From NCBI GenBank assembly GCA_014338405.1, contig JTDE01000961.1, positions 71,667 through 135,666 of the forward strand: a DNA stretch of 64,000 nucleotides. Direction: 5' to 3'. The position numbers and the translations under genes were made by a program. The stretch is from Paragonimus skrjabini miyazakii (taxonomy: Eukaryota > Platyhelminthes > Trematoda > Plagiorchiida > Troglotrematidae). The notes beneath the pieces were generated by a model that ran no database searches, was not told where the DNA came from, and saw only the letters and a list, made by a program, of their open reading frames with translations. Within the stretch, counting starts at the first letter, position 1; every line of letters starts with the position of its first letter. Positions 51,001 through 59,359 of this stretch are shown here, piece after piece.

Positions 51001-54000
51001 AATTACAACGCACTAAAAATCGGCCAGTGACCTTGAGGCTCCGAATATCAACCGTTACTGTGCCCACCATTATCCGACTGTTCAACTTTGATCTCGGTGC
51101 AAAGAAGAAGCTCACACGGACACTTCGCGCCCCATGGCCGACAATTACCAAAACTCATCAGTTAAACCGGTGGTCGTGTTACTGTCAACAAACACACGAT
51201 CCACACTCAACGTGCCAGCCGACTTTCTTACTCGTCCTAGTAACATTTATATGTACTGTATTGCAATGATCCTAGTCATCTAACATAAAAATGGGTAAAA
51301 TCAAGTGCACTAAAGTAACTAACACTTATACTAATATAGCCATGTCATTGATTGCAGCACATTACTGTGTCAGAAAAAATTTCTAATCAGTGATTTTAAT
51401 GATCACTAAGTCCACAGCGAGACAGACGATACCTTCCGAATTTATTCAGTTCATCAGTTTGAGTGATCGAACTTTGTGCTCGGGAAGTATCTTGATCAAC
51501 TCAAACGTTTTCTGCAACCACCCATAGTCTACATAATATGATGTCCAGTGATATAAACGCTTAGTTGACATATGAAATGCAAAGCTGGACGCAACTCTCG
51601 CCGCTTTGGCTTCCCCAATTAGCTAACAATTTTTGTTTGAAGGAGATTGTCCAATTTTGGTATTTTGTATCCTAAAGCTATTAGGCGAGCGAGATATTGT
51701 TTTATTAGGTCCGTATCAACTTAACTCGAGTAATCACAATGTACCTTTGATGTCGAACACATGCCATGGAACATGAAACAAACTCGAAATGTAACCATAA
51801 CTGTTTACAAAATTAGGCCCCACAACCTGATTTGAGCATGACCACCCTCATCAAAAACGAACAGCAGAACGATGATTACAGCTGCCGGCCACATGACCAT
51901 TCATAAGCGTCACCGTCCTCATCATCAATGATAGCACCATAATTACGGATGTATGAGTAGTTTCGGATATACTACATGAATGATGAGCAGTTAATGGATC
52001 AAATAACACGAAAACATCATCAGTTGATTTAGGTTTACAAGAATTCACAGGTATTGAAGCAAGTGTGACAAACTTGGTTCTATAGAAAATTTGCAGCCAA
52101 CGCTTATGACAAACGAAAGATGAAGCAGCTGTACAAAACCAAGTCGTAAGTAACACTTGGAGAGCTGATATAACCCGTATTGCGTTCAGACTAGAACAAA
52201 CGGTTGGACAGTCCATTAAAACACGACTAACTAGTCAGTATGTATAATGTATGTAACGAGGAAGTAATGCATGGAGTTCGAAGCAAACGAAACCGTGATG
52301 ATTCATAACACAGCAAGAGACAACAACGAATTATGTCAAGCAAATTCGGTAGACTAATTTATGTTTCATGGCCGAATCTCTTCCTTGGTAATGATGCGCA
52401 AATCATAGTCTATTCTCATTAACTGATAATCTTTCTTTAGTGTAATTATCTATAAGTTGAAGTCTGAAAGCAAGAGATGTCTAGATTACAATCCTTAACG
52501 ATCACAAGGAGGTAAGCCGCGAAATTAATTTAACGATTTCGAGGAAAGTTAGGCTGTCATTTACTCACAGTAACACGTAAAGCAACAAAAATGACTATAC
52601 AAATTCAACAATCCACATATTCAAAATAATCGTTGTCATGGACAACAGCAATACGGGTGTTGACAATAATATATAACACAGAAACTCAAATTCACCACAG
52701 GTATGATAAAAACAAAGAAAGGTGTCAGTCTCTATTTGAAAGCTCAAGCATTTACTACCAAAATGTCTATATCCAGCACAAGGAAACTGTGTTGTCAGTG
52801 TGGGTAGAACCATGTTCACAAGACAGCACGTCTATGATTTACCTCTGTCCTGTATTAATCTGTACAACTAATTATTAAAACAGTAGCACTATAAATGCAG
52901 CTGAATTCTATTAAGAACATTTCTCTTGAAGCCTCTAACTACAGCACATGTGACTCGCGTCAGCTTTTACCTGGGAGATTAACGTGAGATACAATAAACA
53001 ACCTATTCATACCTTTGTCAAGTCCTTCAGTACGAACCACCAGTTGACAACCTCGTACCTTGAGTTAGCCAAGTGCAACATCGTTTGTTAGACGATTGAT
53101 TAGCTTTTTTGTACCGAGTCTAGGAAAATAGTCCCTTTCTAATTTGTTAATGCCACCCGTTGTCTATAGCTGTAAACGGAACGAGTGTGGTCATTGTTTT
53201 GGTTCCTTTTGACCAAATTCTTGTAGTAAACACATATCACGCTGTGCCAAGTGGATATATTTTTTTATACACTAAACTCTATGCGTACAGATTGCTTTAG
53301 TCCCTAACTGGACCCATTGGCTATTTCTGAAAGAATACCATTAAATCAGACAACCTTTCATAGTTCTAACTGGAGGTCCTTCCCCTCTAAATATCAAAGG
53401 TTTGAGATCACTCAAAATACAGCTGTAACAAGCTTGTTGGTATGTTAGAGTTTCCACATTGTTCACTATGGATTTTGTCAACGTTTCGATAAGGCGAAAT
53501 ATAAATTGTATGGAAAATTATCTTGCACTAGAATCCCTCAGTTGATTGAAGAAACATGGCGCAGTTCACTACAGCTTGTTAACAAATTACGAGCAAATAA
53601 TAACTAATTGAAAACGTCTGATCATTACTAAATCGTCATTATCAAAATCGTGATTTCTTCTCTGTTTGAAACATCGGGTCGAGGACTTAAACCAATATTA
53701 ATCGTGTCACTTGACTATACAATTTTAACCTCTGCGCATGGCGCTTCATCCACCATTCAAAAAGCAAATTTCCAGCACTCGATTCAATGGGAAATTTGGT
53801 TTAGAACAAATAGTCCCCGTTCACTACACACAGCACAATCTCGTTACGGGAAGCAAGAATGCAGGCAGTTGGGACCGCTAACGGTCAGAGAAAATTTTGA
53901 TCGAGGAGGGTCAACTTTTATGAAACAACTCTTAATCAGATTGTCGAAAAATGGTCACGCTGTTGTGGATGAATCGTATTGACAAACCACATAGAAACCT

Positions 54001-57000
54001 TACCTAATGCATTAGGTATTTTATTCTGGAACTTGATCAAGTACAATATCACACAGATAGCCCATCGAACATATGGGCTGATTAAGCTTTGTTCATTACA
54101 CAGTTACCAACATCTGCTAATAGTTCGGCATCAGCCTGTTCGAAGCTGAGCGTTTTATATCAGCTTATGTAACGTGCAACCTTGGAAGTTGACGAGACCG
54201 TGACTATTAATAGGCAGAAGCTCATAGAATGGAATCGAAAACCGTCAAGAACTGATCACAGATAGCCGCCGACTCTCTGACGCAACACGATGTCATTCAG
54301 AACTCAGTAAATGTGAGCCGAATTGCCAAATTTTCGATCGTTCAGTTGCAAAAACAGTGCGAAATTTTTGTATTTGAGGTCTTTTGATTTTCGAATATGA
54401 TGCTTAGATTAATAATATTTCTAACTTAGTCATTTTTTCCTGCGGTATTTTCGTACTCATGCTATTTAAATTTATAAAGCTTTATTCTTCTGTTGATTCA
54501 ACTGATATAAAGTAGGTGCACTGTACAAAACAGAAGGGGTGAAAGCAGCAAACAAGCTGCCCAGGGGGTACCACCTTATCCTCACCTGTAACTCGGTTGT
54601 TCATCCGTGAGATGTAAGAACATTGACAATGTATGTTCGAGTTTCGGAATAAGATCTTTGTGTATTGAGTCTCATTACCTTTAGTTCCCACATTTGTATG
54701 GCAAGTAAGCATCGATGTCAATCACTCAAACCGCTGGTTAGAGACGCTATCCGAGATGGCGATGTGTCGCAGTCAATGGCGTACCTGTATCCATACCATT
54801 TCTAATTCTTCCGCTTAGTCTTCTTTTATTGATTTTCAACCTTCTTAGTAACGTTTTCTTCTAGGATATTCCACGTCACTGTTGAGGTGAATGGCAGCTC
54901 GAGCCACAGTACCTTTTGGTCAGGCTCATGGCTGTTATGATGATGGTGGTGTTTGTCTGTCGGTGAACAGGAGGAGGATGTTCAATATAGTAAAAACGTT
55001 GGTACAAAGATCACGTTCAGTCGACTTCAAGCCATTAAATGTCGTTTGTATAAAGATGAGTTAGTCAACCACAAACACGACTATGAATACACCATAAATC
55101 TGAATATTATAAACAATCCAAATTTTATCTCAAACTTCAATTTATGTCAAGGTCAGTGCGTCTACCTTCGATCGATCCATGTTCCGTAAACGCTCCAGAT
55201 CAGTGGAAGGGAATATGCCACCATGGCAGATAAATATTATCTCGTTGACGATACAAGCAACCGGCATTTGACGAAAAACATTCGAGCAAAGCTGTGTTAT
55301 TGAACTTTCATCGTTCTGAGACAAATAAATAAACGACGCCAGATTAATGGTTTACGATTAAATAGGATCGTTAGTTTCAAACGGATAAAAAGTATCTATT
55401 TGCATTCTACTGAAGACGTAGACTTCTTCCGAAGAGCAGGCCCTGTCTAAAATGGTCACCACAGAATTTGAAGAGCGTACGCATGTATTTACGCTTAGAG
55501 CATAGAACAGAAATTACAAGTTGAAAGACACAGTGTCCCCTTTTTTCCAATCAACCTAAACATAAAGATATCATATTTCAGTAATTAGTAATGTCGTGGT
55601 AAGAGTTATTCACAGAAATAAGGGAGCAACCTAAAACTGTGTATTCCTATCACAGGATGTGCACACGTAGAACGGGCGTTTTTGTGTACTTGCCGGGTAT
55701 TTCCAAGATAATTCTTTCTTGAATCCAAACCTGTAAAATGGTAGAAAATGCAAACGTAAGACAGCTAATCACCAGAAGCTAAATTATACAACTATTTATT
55801 TATTGTTCGAAATATCTAAAAAATAAAAATATTAGTAATTAAGTAAGCATTTGATTACCGTATAAAACAGCCCGCTCTCCTGAATCTGTTAGATGATTAC
55901 TTCAGTCTACATTACAAAGCCATACAAACAACAGTGTGACCGATGAGACTTAACGATCAACTACCCATTGTATAACTTTTTAACCGTTATGGATGGAACC
56001 TGGTGAAATTGTTCATTCGGCTTTTATAGCCAATCAGTACCGAGAAGGAACTCGTTCAGAGCGCCATTTAAACGCCTCACATAATCCATATTGTAGAAAA
56101 CAAACATTCTACTCTAAATATCCATGTAGAACACCCGCTCAACTAATGTTGTGGCTACCACGTTTTGACACCTGTAGATAATAATATTTGTTTTCAAGTG
56201 TTCTGTAACTCAGCCCACCAAGAAGGCATACTGAATAGCGGTTATCGTTAAACAAAAGTCACATCGATTAATTTCGTAGTTAAACAGAGATTGAACTAAT
56301 TTCCGTATGTTACATATGTCACAAATATGTCTGGACACCTAACCGGTAATGCTAGAATTGGTCTTCTCTCTGTTAAGCATTTCTGATACTGTTGAATCTT
56401 TCCTGGCGATTTTGGGGTAATTCACTCAGTAATGCATATTCGACGGTCGGGTTAACATTACTATCATCCAAGTGCAAAAAGCGTCAGAAAAGGCGATCAA
56501 AAGAATTGGAATTTATACGGTACTGTTTAGTAAAAATACAATAAAGGTACTATCTCACCTTGAATGTGAATCAACTGGATACACAAATTATCCAGTAAGA
56601 GCATTTAAAATGGAGTAACTAAGCATGAGTCCACGAACAGCCAGTAGTCAACGGAAAATGAGCGCATTAAAAAAATCGGGTGCAGATGAAGGTGAGAATG
56701 TGTCAAACAATACCAAGGGGGAAATTTCAACAGATAAGCAGTGATAGTTATTTTTCAAAAAAGGAAGAAATCAAATATTTTATGTGTCGTTATGGTACGA
56801 AATCCATCATGATCGTTTACTGCACACAGCAAAGACAAACAAAGGCAAATTAAGAATCGGGTTTCTACAAACAAACAAACATACTTCAACAGATTCATCA
56901 CTCTGCATCAAATGAAACAAACAAAGAAGACACACGTACCAAACGAACTTTGACAGATCAAACAGATATTACTTTCCTGAAAAGACAGGAAATACAATTA

Positions 57001-59359
57001 CACATGCTGATTGGAGTTTGTGATAAATAGTTCCTTCAGTAAAATAACAATCTACCGTATATGGCTGTTTAATCATTTAATGCATCAAAGATCCCAACGA
57101 ATTATTCATATCTGTTGGTTCATCGAGTATAATTGAAAACCTGTTACGGCTATGATTGCGTAGGTATGAAAAAAAACTCGTGATAAAAATAATGGCTTTG
57201 TGTTTCCGGAACTTCACATCGCTAGAATCGATCGCATTGACATATCTGTACTAGGCCGTTTTGGCAGACCGTGTTTGTTGAGTTATAGCCTGTTTTCACT
57301 CCGTCAGTATGGATGGGCACAGTTCATCTCGGATTGTCAGTGCAAACTGGATACGACCAAAATGGCTGAAAAGAGTTGTTTATAAAACTATTTGAAGCTC
57401 ACCCTAAATCCGAGATTCAATGACTGGTTTGGTACTTGTTTGGACTTACCAAGTAGTGATAATCTGGAGGGAAGATCGAAATGGCTACCTTTCGCGTTAT
57501 GAGTCAACCCTTTTAAGAAATCGGCTACCGGTTCTACGAGTATCGCTTGTGATAGGGGGCTTTTTATGAAACTGAGTTATACCTTGTTTACCCATATAAC
57601 TTAATTACACAGAAACCCTCCGACATAACCAATGTTCATAGAACTGGTGGCTGAATGGTTAAAAACATTGTCTCATAACGTTAAAGGTAGCCGGTCCGAT
57701 CTTCTCTTTAGACTATCTCTATCTGATGAGTCCAAACAACAGCGAAACCTGTCACGGAGTATCGAATTGAAGATAAACATCAAGAGGCATTAAAAACTGA
57801 AATGTTTATGTTTCTCTTGATTTCAGATAACTGCTTCCTTACTAACATATCCACCTACCTAGAAGTGACTTCCCCAGTAAATTAACATCTTTACAAGTAT
57901 TGGTATATATTCGCTCAAGGTGAGGACAAAGGTCTTATTCAATGAAAACATTAACTCCATTCACACTGCATTCATTGACACCTGAGCCAAGAGCAAAAAA
58001 TCGATGCAGGACTCATCAACCAGAAAAAAGTGTATACTTCTCACACAACATCAAGACAATGGGTTTTGCAGCGAGGTTTCAAACCATACTGTCATTGCCA
58101 ACCTTAAGCTTACATTTGTTCACCAACTAAAATCCAAAACACAATGAGTGGGTCAACTAGCTAATTCGTTTTATTTCACTGAGGACGCTTTGTTTGTTTT
58201 CGTAACTGCTATCATTGGTCAGATTTTTGACACCTACAATACTGTTCAAATAAACAACTTCCCGAGATGTCAAGTACTCGATAAACGAAAGAAAGTTGCC
58301 TCGACCTGTCTATTGTCGGTATTCTGGGTGTGGCTTCCAGTCACATAGTTGCCATAGCAAAGCACGCGTTGTTTCTTCTTCAGTGTTGATTTCCGCTAAT
58401 TCCGACCGAGCAGAGTTGTAATAGTGCGTGATGTATTCTGTTCACATTGACGAAAAATTAAACACACAAAGCTAAAGGTACACTGATCATGTGAGTGATA
58501 GCAATTCTAACCGCAATGTTTCATTGGTTGCCAACGGTAGATGAATGTTATCCATGCATAGAAGACAGAGACAACTATAAAAGATAAAACAGAAGGGAGA
58601 TACAGGGCTTAATTTGCAAGTCACCGAAAACCTCCCTCCTCCCTCCTTACAAACAACTACCCTTGGGAAAACAAAGCAGTATGGGCCTCAATTTACTTGT
58701 GGTCGATATCTATTATAGAATAAGATGTGATATGTAGATTGTTAATTTTTATCTTTGACTAAATTGTTTGTTAAGTTGGACCCGAATCACCCCATCCTCA
58801 TTAATAATAGGCTTAAATTATATTCATGGATATTATGGATCAGCTTGCAGTTGGTCCTAACAGTAATCGGAGAAGTATCCAATTTCCGAACAAGTAGAAG
58901 TGTGTGTAAAAAAGACAAGACGAATAAAGCACAGAAACATAAACGAAGTTTATGGAGAAGAGCCAATAACATTTTAGATCGACGGCATGATTATATTAGA
59001 AGTTCACCTTTGTGTAGACAAAAATCATTCACTGGAGTGTTCCCCTCCAACCAACGAGGATTGTCAGTTATAATAGATAGTTTAAACAATTTCCAAGATT
59101 TAACTTTCAATTACCCCACGGAGCGAAACTATCGTAGATGAATGGTACCAACAAAGCTAGTTGGAAAAGATTGCAGATAATTGGACACTCACTGTTGATT
59201 GACTGCCGTATCTTCATGATTACCACGATTCACTATCACATATTTGGGATAGACAAGAAATGCAGCCAGGATAAGTGTTAGTACTTCTACCGATTTGTAG
59301 CCTCGGTCCACAAAGTCACCGTTAAAGATGAAACAGTTTTTGCGAGATGGCAGTCCATT
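32917..59359 (-). CDS. PPEF/RdgC-type Ser/Thr protein phosphatase, 3' nine exons (partial gene span)
   Basis: This is a PPP-family metallophosphatase of the PPEF (protein phosphatase with EF-hands; Drosophila rdgC) type. The CDS on the minus strand joins 59359-59193, 55730-55667, 55315-55166, 50251-50186, 46267-45807, 37573-37467, 35410-35241, 35082-35004 and 33098-32917, giving 481 residues. Motifs in order are NGDFVDRG, NRGNHED, CHGG, LWSDP, RGGGSYFGPDVT, IRSHQC and VFSSFDYFG, then an EF-hand-like C-terminal region. Metal and phosphate ligands (GDxVDRG, GNHE, HGG, RSH) are present, so activity is plausible. All eight junctions agree in phase and have GT-AG borders. The 5' exons, with the IQ motif and GDxHG, were not found in 59360-64000 and probably lie outside. 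It is convergent with the Wnt gene. Family assignment is firm; exact borders of some exons are inferred. Confidence 0.88.
33829..33854. repeat. (TA)13 microsatellite
   Basis: A perfect TA dinucleotide run lies in the last phosphatase intron. Confidence 0.95.
35004..35082 (-). CDS. PPEF-like phosphatase small exon: second EF-hand entry helix
   Basis: A 79-nt exon follows AATCATTAG and ends ATCA before GTGAGT. It reads AEDLFVNQEILLAVQQLTNN, which aligns without gaps to the PPEF helix ETLYRNRxxLxxIFxxID before the second EF-hand. It exits in phase 1, and its last base joins AC of the next exon to give Asn. The acceptor has a short pyrimidine tract, so this exon is inferred mainly from alignment and phase. 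Confidence 0.75.
35241..35410 (-). CDS. PPEF-like phosphatase exon: ISDW segment
   Basis: The exon follows CTTGTATCAG and ends at CTCAAG before GTAGGT. It reads MITISDWCQILTT, then LQLSWRCLRTFLV, matching PPEF proteins (ITxSDW...LxLPWRxLRxxLV). With the preceding exon it forms the first EF-hand-like unit. It is 170 nt long, entering in phase 1 and leaving in phase 0. Confidence 0.88.
37467..37573 (-). CDS. PPEF-like phosphatase exon: helix before the first EF-hand-like loop
   Basis: This exon lies between a CTTTTCAATTAG acceptor and the donor ACTG before GTGTGT. It encodes VRDEINAAFLKLW, then LMSAFKAMDEQNT. The second part begins an EF-hand-like loop (DEQNTG) that continues in the next exon with a shared glycine codon. 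It aligns with the PPEF segment LxxEFKxxDxxxxGxIxxSDW. Confidence 0.82.
40012..40391 (-). repeat. Probable 3' LTR of the gypsy-like remnant
   Basis: On the minus strand a polypurine tract AAAAAGGGGAGG (40392-40403) precedes TGTTAGGTG. The segment ends CACACAACA about 380 bases later, giving TGTT/AACA inverted ends. It contains a TATATA box and an AATAAA signal. It lies downstream of the RT remnant in the same orientation, as a 3' LTR should. The intervening RNase H and integrase region is too short or decayed to recognise. Confidence 0.5.
41585..42080 (-). mobile_element. Ty3/gypsy-like reverse transcriptase remnant (frameshifted)
   Basis: Minus-strand frames read LTEAHFQVAVAMDFKP (41960-42010), then PFQCNRL, TGYLDYI where YLDD is expected, NKCGL, and VKCLGFIINKDG with IPDLKTAITIQNVP. 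This is the motif order of a gypsy-type RT (LxDAYxQV, NRLPFG, YLDD, KCxF, KxLGFxIDxxG). Several frameshifts and stops show it is dead. It lies in the long PPEF intron, sense to that gene. Confidence 0.75.
45807..46267 (-). CDS. PPEF-like phosphatase exon: catalytic C-terminal half
   Basis: The exon follows CCTGATTCAG. It encodes LWSDP, RGGGSYFGPDVTEAFLQ, LIIRSHQCFPEG and LTVFSSFDYFG, the last catalytic motifs of PPEF phosphatases, followed by a divergent basic linker. The 3' border, CG before GTGTCA, was chosen because it gives the phase-2 exit needed by the next exon. It is the least certain border here. The usual RSHEC reads RSHQC, and FSASNY reads FSSFDY. Confidence 0.88.
46555..46780 (-). 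mobile_element. SINE-like copy, ribozyme decayed
   Basis: The minus strand has ATGGTGTAGTGGCCAGTATG (A-box-like), GAGGTCGAGATC (B-box-like) and TGGTGCTTCTTTTCG (tail). The flank at 46746-46765 keeps AACCCGATCGTTCCG as in the other extended copies. The hammerhead core is not recognisable. Confidence 0.6.
47165..47510 (-). mobile_element. SINE-like repeat with tRNA-like head and hammerhead
   Basis: On the minus strand this copy reads, in order, a 5' flank shared with the copies near 19.8 kb and 46.7 kb, then a tRNA-like head at about 47310-47410. The head has an A-box-like TGGCGCAGTGGTCAACAC and a B-box-like GAATTCTAGTCCC. An intact hammerhead (47256-47300) and the tail GTCGACTGAAAAGTCTATGG follow. 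RNA polymerase III transcription is inferred from the boxes. Confidence 0.75.
47256..47300 (-). ncRNA. Intact type I hammerhead ribozyme
   Basis: The 45-nt minus-strand sequence has a perfect stem I (GCACTA with TAGTGC), core CTGATGA, perfect stem II (GCTCT, loop AATG, AGAGC), GAA, then ACTCGAGT giving a minimal stem III (AC with GT, loop TCGA), and C17. Predicted self-cleavage follows GTC, between 47262 and 47261. All conserved core bases are present. The palindromic stem III could also pair between two molecules. Schistosome SINE-like repeats carry the same arrangement. Confidence 0.9.
47515..47590 (+). mobile_element. SINE-like repeat tail fragment, inverted relative to its neighbour
   Basis: The segment contains GTCAAAAGTCTATGGGAATG, then GACAGCTGCAATCAATTGTG, which matches the tail of the family at 1-120 closely. 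It lies in opposite orientation to the copy at 47165-47510. No ribozyme core is present here. Confidence 0.65.
47965..48398 (-). repeat. LTR-like sequence with polypurine tract
   Basis: On the minus strand AAGGGGGAGG precedes TGTTAGAACGCCC. A TATAAATA box lies near 48190, and the segment ends GGGTTCACAACA at 47965. The ends mirror those of the 40-kb LTR, though the body differs, so it looks like a solo or 3' LTR of another family. The 3' border is a guess; another ACAACA lies near 47712. Confidence 0.45.
49021..49314 (-). pseudogene. GIY-YIG endonuclease remnant (Penelope-like element type)
   Basis: The frame reads PLSTIKSPDSVLSTNYRNYL, then SCGDTYIGRTDRRIENGVKR and YLPKW. This is the GIY-YIG nuclease layout of Penelope-like elements and related flatworm repeats: a cysteine-glycine start, YIGRT and a basic helix ending in HLP or YLP. 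The C-terminal half is degraded and no reverse transcriptase is attached. It lies in a PPEF intron. The class is inferred from the domain alone. Confidence 0.65.
50186..50251 (-). CDS. PPEF-like phosphatase small exon before the SDP motif
   Basis: This 22-codon exon follows CTTTCTCTCGTCAG and ends at CAACAG before GTAACT. It reads FTSVLSPCLDGP, then NPHDWQQ, and joins in frame to LLNLLWSDP of the next exon, giving DWQQLLNLLWSDP. RdgC has a closely similar EWQQ...WSDP segment. Both borders are strong and both are phase 0. Confidence 0.85.
50252..55165 (-). other. Phosphatase intron of about 4.9 kb
   Basis: No element or exon was recognised. Open frames of up to 121 codons have no known motif. 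A short nested palindrome lies at 50821-50850. Confidence 0.6.
55166..55315 (-). CDS. PPEF-like phosphatase exon: HGG motif
   Basis: The 50-codon exon follows TTTGTCTCAG and ends at TCGAAG before GTAGAC. It encodes VFRQMPVACIVN, then IIFICHGGIFPSTDLE and NMDRSK. This matches the PPEF stretch WLPLAT...HGGxSxxTDLxxL...xRSK. The histidine of HGG is a metal ligand. Confidence 0.9.
55667..55730 (-). CDS. PPEF-like phosphatase small exon
   Basis: A 64-nt exon follows a TTTTACAG acceptor. Its first base completes a Gln codon with the preceding exon, then it reads FGFKKELSWKY, which aligns with the PPEF segment YGFxKEVxxKY after the GNHE motif. The 3' border at TAC before GTGTGC is the in-phase choice but a weak donor, so the end may differ by a few codons. 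Confidence 0.7.
56625..56744 (+). other. Candidate small exon or 39-codon ORF
   Basis: An ATG-started frame reads MSPRTASSQRKMSALKKSG, then ADEGENVSNNTK, and ends at a TGA. It is hydrophilic and protein-like. A strong donor (GATGAAG before GTGAGA, exon end 56691) lies inside, so it could be the first coding exon of a plus-strand gene nested in the PPEF intron. No partner exon was recognised. Confidence 0.2.
57635..57765 (+). mobile_element. Divergent SINE-like copy: tRNA-like head plus hammerhead
   Basis: An A-box-like TGGCTGAATGGTTAAAAAC (57647 on) and a B-box-like GGTCCGATC (57690s) are followed within about 25 bases by a hammerhead core. The order matches the copy at 47.3 kb, although the sequences have diverged. 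It lies in the first visible intron of the phosphatase gene, antisense to it. Confidence 0.6.
57717..57759 (+). ncRNA. Hammerhead ribozyme, divergent, weakened stem II
   Basis: CTGATGA (57723-57729) and GAA (57744-57746) are intact. Stem I pairs CTCTAT with ACGGAG with one A-C mismatch. Stem III is AC-CT-GT, followed by C17 at 57753. Stem II, GTCCAAACAACAGC, retains only two closing pairs, so this copy is probably slow or inactive. GAGTCC after the core resembles the schistosome ribozyme stem II. Confidence 0.6.
59193..59359 (-). CDS. PPEF-like phosphatase exon: GDxVDRG and GNHE motifs
   Basis: The exon follows an ATGTTACAG acceptor and starts NGLPSRKN, a junction position that fits PPEF proteins. 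It contains FIFNGDFVDRGYKSVEVL and YVIVNRGNHED, the second and third metal-binding signatures of PPP phosphatases. It ends with two bases of a split codon (CA) before GTGAGT. Confidence 0.92.

Larger units (their letters stand above)
55731..59192 (-). other. Phosphatase intron of about 3.5 kb
   Basis: The intron holds the divergent hammerhead SINE-like copy (57.6-57.8 kb) and the candidate small exon at 56.6 kb on the opposite strand. A 128-codon plus-strand frame at 58755-59141 starts at TTG and has one hydrophobic stretch followed by a basic region. I do not recognise it and suspect a chance frame. Confidence 0.6.

Noticed and set aside
54482..54721. Minus-strand segment with acceptor- and donor-like borders, considered as a linker exon of the phosphatase
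   Set aside because: It would exit in the wrong phase. The exon at 50186-50251 joins both neighbours in phase and matches the family.
58755..59141. 128-codon plus-strand frame
   Set aside because: It starts at TTG, has no recognisable domain and lies beside a minus-strand exon, so it was not called as a gene.
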